64,000 nucleotides of DNA, from positions 334,678,411 through 334,742,410 of the forward strand of contig NC_045427.1 in assembly GCF_902635505.1 (NCBI RefSeq), written 5' to 3'. Positions 60,746 through 64,000 of this stretch are shown here, piece after piece. Position 1 is the stretch's first letter. Each line of letters opens with the position of its first letter. The position numbers were made by a program, and so were the translations under genes. This DNA is from Sarcophilus harrisii. Its lineage: Eukaryota; Chordata; Mammalia; Dasyuromorphia; Dasyuridae. The notes under the pieces were generated by a model. That model was given only the letters and a program-made list of their open reading frames with translations, was not told the origin of the DNA and searched no databases.

Positions 60746-61534
60746 CTGCAAAGATAGAGATCCTTTTGAGTGAAAAAAATGTTCAAGAGTTTTACAGACA
60801 TGATCACAGCTTATTTTCAAATGAAGATTATTTTTCAAAAGAAAGTATTTAAGACTTCTATTTTATTAGGAAAAATACAAAAGAGAAGAGTCATTATCAA
60901 ATACTGTGTTCAATTATTCAAAGGGAAAGTTAGTTCAAAATTAATAGAGATGCCTAGGAAGCAGTTTAACTTTAAAATAAAAAATTTTGAAAGTAATCAA
61001 GATATCTTAAGTTTTAACAGATCCTTGAAACAAAAATATTATCTAATAATCCAACGTAATAGTCTAGAGAAGTGTCAAACATGTCTCTTATAATACATCA
61101 AATATAACACTCATGAATGCAGCCAATAAGATTAAAATGTAATTGCAAAATATTAATAAAATAAATACAAATACTGTAAAAGACAATGTTAATATGTGGC
61201 TTTCTAAGTCAACATGGGCCCACAGACACCTTAATTGTATTAAGAGTTTGACATTACTGATTTAGAGTATTAAAAATTTAATAACTGGAGTCTCTATATA
61301 AAAAAAATTCTTAAATCAATAGTTTTAAAAATTTTTCCTTAATATTCATACTGTTAAGATAATATAAAAATTAATTACAAACTAAAACATATTCCTTTTG
61401 TGGTTAATTTATTGCCCTTGTTGCAAAACCATATTCCACACAAATATATTAATTGCTTAGTAGTATTAACAAGAAAAAGTTCTGAATTAATCCAAAAAGG
61501 GATGGGGCAGAGGAGGGGTGAGAAACAAAATTAC
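60746..61534 (-). other. Intron 2, no repeat recognised
   Basis: A 789-bp AT-rich intron; I see no SINE or LINE. Its open frame of 107 codons on the plus strand is low-complexity and has no known relatives. Confidence 0.5.
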
Positions 61535-61639
61535 CTTTGTGTGAACAGTGAATTTCACTTTATCCCTCTCACTAAGAGCATCAGAAATATCCACTTGCAG
61601 GGCAGCATCACTTTGAAGATCTACATTTACTGCTCTAAG
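61535..61639 (-). CDS. SNX6: SNX6 exon 2 (start of PX domain)
   Basis: This 105-bp exon encodes 35 residues, about 19-53 of the full protein, reading [20 protein letters not shown] and then [15 protein letters not shown]. It is the N-terminal edge and first strand of the PX domain. The acceptor is a 'tctag' after a T-rich tract and the donor is AAG|GTAATT. Both ends are phase 0, assuming exon 1 ends on a whole codon. From memory the human protein has K and I where R and V stand in 'LRAVNV', a conservative change. Exon 1 must lie more than 2.3 kb upstream. Confidence 0.95.
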
Positions 61640-63269
61640 CTAGACAAAGAAAATCAATAAAACCTTAATAAAAAGACTGAATTTGTGGTTTTAAATAGCA
61701 TTTCATATTCTTTTCCTCTTCCACCCCCACTCAACAAGACAACTTTTAAGAAGAAAAAACTTTTGAGAGCAAGGTAAAGGAGGCTGGATGAGGGGAGGGA
61801 AAAGAAAAGATGAATATTTGGGACATACCTTAAGTAAATAGACATTCTACACTATCTTTTATTCTGTCCAACTAAACTTATCAGTAAAACTGAGCAATTC
61901 ACATCAAAGCAAACAATTCTCTAGAGCCCTGAATAAGGGGGAGGTTTTATTTTAGCAAATAAATAATCTATTTTATTAAAAGTTATCTAAATTACCGAGT
62001 TTAAAAGTCTGTAGAAAAAGGAATATAATAAAGGGTTTAAAAAAGGCTGCTTTAACTAGGATGGCTAAGTCAGAGATTATATCTAATTGCAGCTACTCCT
62101 TAACAACTCAAAACAGAAAGAAATATGCAAAATTGGGTGAGAAAAATCAGAACAAAAGGGGAATATAACAAAAGGGGAATATAACGAAAGGAAAAAATTA
62201 CTCAACATCTCAGTGAAAGAAGACAATCAAAATCTTCCAAGCCTCAGTAAATAGAATTCCAAGAATTAAGCACCCAAAACAATCCCTAGCAGACAATTGT
62301 TGAAACAAGCAGGCAAAGACTATTAATATAATGAAAAAATGATACTGGAAAAACAACTAGTGAGATAAAAAAATTAGTGAACGAGAGGTCCTGATAAACA
62401 AAAGAACTCAAATATAATAATGTAGCAACAAAGAAATTTCAAACAAATGTCCAAGTGATGGGATTTGAAGGCAGAAATAGAGATTATGAGATTTAAGATC
62501 ATTGCTACCAGAAATTACAGATATATTATACTTAGAGTCTAGACTTATTAAAAATGCAAATTATGCAAAGAAAAACTACGTAACATCATTTGTTGCTTGC
62601 AAAAATTTATCACTAAATGTAATCTATGTTTGTAATTATAAATTAATACCTTTTTGTCTTTCATAAACAAATCTCTCTTTACTACAAATACAGACCTCAA
62701 CATGTGGTTGAAAATTCAAAAATTAACTGCATTGGGAACCAGAATATCATCCCAGATAAAGCTGTTGCTCCTAAACACCTAGATATAACAGTGATCCATA
62801 AACGTTTAAAAATAACATTATAAATACTTTTTAAAGCATTCTTGAAAAAGACCAGAGATGGGCAAAATCTTTGAAATAATAGTCTAACAAACAAGCAAAA
62901 TCTAGAAAATTAAATATATCAAAGAAATGAGAAAGTGCTAAATGATTAGGTAGAGATATATGAATAAGAGAACGACAAATAAGTTCCTTAAAAATTTCAG
63001 TGACATCAAGAATCATAGATAATAAACAACTGGTCTGCAGGCTTCTTAGTCCCATATTATTGCTTTTAAGAGAAAAGAAAAGGGAATAAAAACAGAATAA
63101 AATCTGTCATAACTGAGTCTCCTGAGATCATGCAAACCGAGTTGAAGGAATTGGGTACCTCACATATCTCCTTATTGGAAATGAGTAAAGAAGGGTTAAA
63201 TAGAGAAGCACAAGCAATCTGGTATAGAAATATAATAGAGTTAAGAAGGTAAAGTTAGGAAGAGAATAA
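61640..63269 (-). other. Intron 1, 3' part, mostly unannotated
   Basis: AT-rich DNA with no exon or named element apart from a short (16-bp) tandem repeat of 'aaaaggggaatataac' at about 62155-62187. Confidence 0.5.
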
Positions 63270-64000
63270 TCAAAAGTGTTAAAACAAACATTAATAGATT
63301 AGTTGATCAGTGGAATAGGTTAGGTTCAAAGGACAAAACCTTGATACTCTAGTGTTTGACAAACCCAAAGACCCCAGCTTTTGGGATAAGAACTCACTGT
63401 ATGACAAAAATTGCTGGGAAAATTGGAAACTGGTATGGCAGAAAGTAGGCATTGACCCATACTTAACACCGTACACCAAGATAAGATCAAAATGGGTTCA
63501 TGACTTAGGCATAAAGAATGAAATTACAAATAAATTATAGGAAAACAGGATAGTTTACCTCTCAGACCTGTGGAAGAGGAAGGAATTTATGACCAAAGAA
63601 GAACTAGAGATCATTACTGATCACAAAATAGAAAATTTTGATTATATCAAATTGAAAAGTTTTTGTACAAAGAAAACTAATGCAGACAAGATTAGAAGGG
63701 AAGCAATAAACTGGGGAAAACATTTTTGCAGTCAAAGGTTCTGATAAAGGCCTCATATCCAAAATATATAGAGAATTGATTCTAATTTATAAAAAACCAA
63801 GCCATTCTCCAGTTGATAAACGGTCAAAGGATATGAACAGACAATTCTCTAGCCACATGAAAAGATGCTCCAAATCATTATCAGAGAAATGCAAATTAAA
63901 ACAACTCTGAGATACCACTCTACACCTGTCAGACTGGCTAGAATGACAGGGAAAAATAATGCAGAATGTTGGAGGGGATGTGGGAAAATAGGGACACTAA
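63270..64000 (+). mobile_element. L1 LINE ORF2 C-terminal part, runs off the window
   Basis: Plus-strand L1 starting near 'gattagttgatcagtgg'. The readable frame (63352-63540) carries 'KNCWENWKLVWQKVGIDPYL' and 'KIRSKWVHDLGIKNEI', then further ORF2 pieces to 'CWRGCGKIGTL' at the end, with frame changes. It is the same subfamily as the L1 at 7247-8763. Confidence 0.88.

Larger units (their letters stand above)
15326..61639 (-). other. SNX6: SNX6 gene body (exons 2-13), 5' exon outside the window
   Basis: Sorting nexin 6 is a cytosolic PX-BAR protein that pairs with SNX1 or SNX2 to form the ESCPE-1/retromer membrane coat on early endosomes. The coat tubulates membrane and returns cargo such as CI-MPR to the trans-Golgi (family knowledge). 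What the sequence shows: twelve minus-strand exons with consensus AG/GT ends whose phases join without a break, giving 388 residues plus a stop. The paralogue SNX5 is excluded because the reading matches SNX6 at diagnostic places such as 'NFKQNEFSVVRQHEEF', 'NKKEKLEDFFKNMVKSADG' and the C-terminus 'LAVLNGDT'. The recalled mammalian protein is 406 residues, leaving about 18 residues for exon 1, which I do not see before base 64000. All exons are intact, so the gene looks functional. Introns 2-12 measure about 0.8, 3.2, 1.8, 4.7, 13.3, 2.8, 3.2, 5.1, 1.9, 0.08 and 8.3 kb. Confidence 0.97.

Noticed and set aside
60770-61093. 107-codon plus-strand open frame
   Set aside because: Antisense to SNX6 intron 2 and AT-driven; lysine- and phenylalanine-rich composition is typical of random AT-rich DNA.
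61640-64000. Exon 1 of SNX6 with start codon
   Set aside because: No G/C-rich first exon or reading like MMEGLDDGPDFLSEED is present on the minus strand here; it must lie beyond the window.

Overview
This window comes from a metatherian (marsupial) nuclear genome. It is AT-rich and mostly non-coding. It is packed with marsupial tRNA-derived SINEs (the 'ggggcagctaggtgg' head and the 'gacttgcccagggtcac' arm), marsupial-type L1 pieces, L2/MIR, CR1/L3 and RTE (BovB-like) elements. An Australian lineage is likely from the SINE type, but I cannot prove this from the sequence alone. No bacterial-type features exist here.

The only protein-coding gene I can support is SNX6 (sorting nexin 6) on the minus strand. 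Twelve coding exons (numbered 2 to 13, from about 61.6 kb down to 15.3 kb) can be placed to the base. Every one has GT and AG splice ends and keeps frame with its neighbours, and together they encode 388 residues up to the stop. The recalled mammalian protein is 406 residues, so only a first coding exon of about 18 residues is missing; it should lie beyond base 64000. Exons 2-5 carry the PX domain and exons 6-13 the BAR domain of this retromer/ESCPE-1 membrane-bending subunit.

Layout: 1-13.4 kb is gene-free DNA downstream of SNX6. It holds LTR fossils, a degenerate TTTTGAC-rich repeat, an L1 copy with clear target-site duplications, and a pair of LTR-like copies facing each other. About 13.4-15.3 kb is probably SNX6 3' UTR and downstream flank. 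15.3-61.6 kb is the SNX6 body, whose introns range from 84 bp to 13.3 kb and are filled by nested retroelements. The largest intron (intron 6) holds an RTE element split by a MIR-like SINE and a tRNA-SINE, and an old L1 with a dated-by-nesting antisense L1 fragment inside it. 61.6-64 kb is the 3' part of intron 1, ending in a sense-strand (+) L1.

I found no sign of a novel biological system. The points most worth a second look are structural: an antisense solo LTR about 60 bp from the exon 8 splice acceptor, two L1 copies that both lack the middle of ORF2, short sequences duplicated kilobases apart, and a G-rich tract just past the exon 3 donor.
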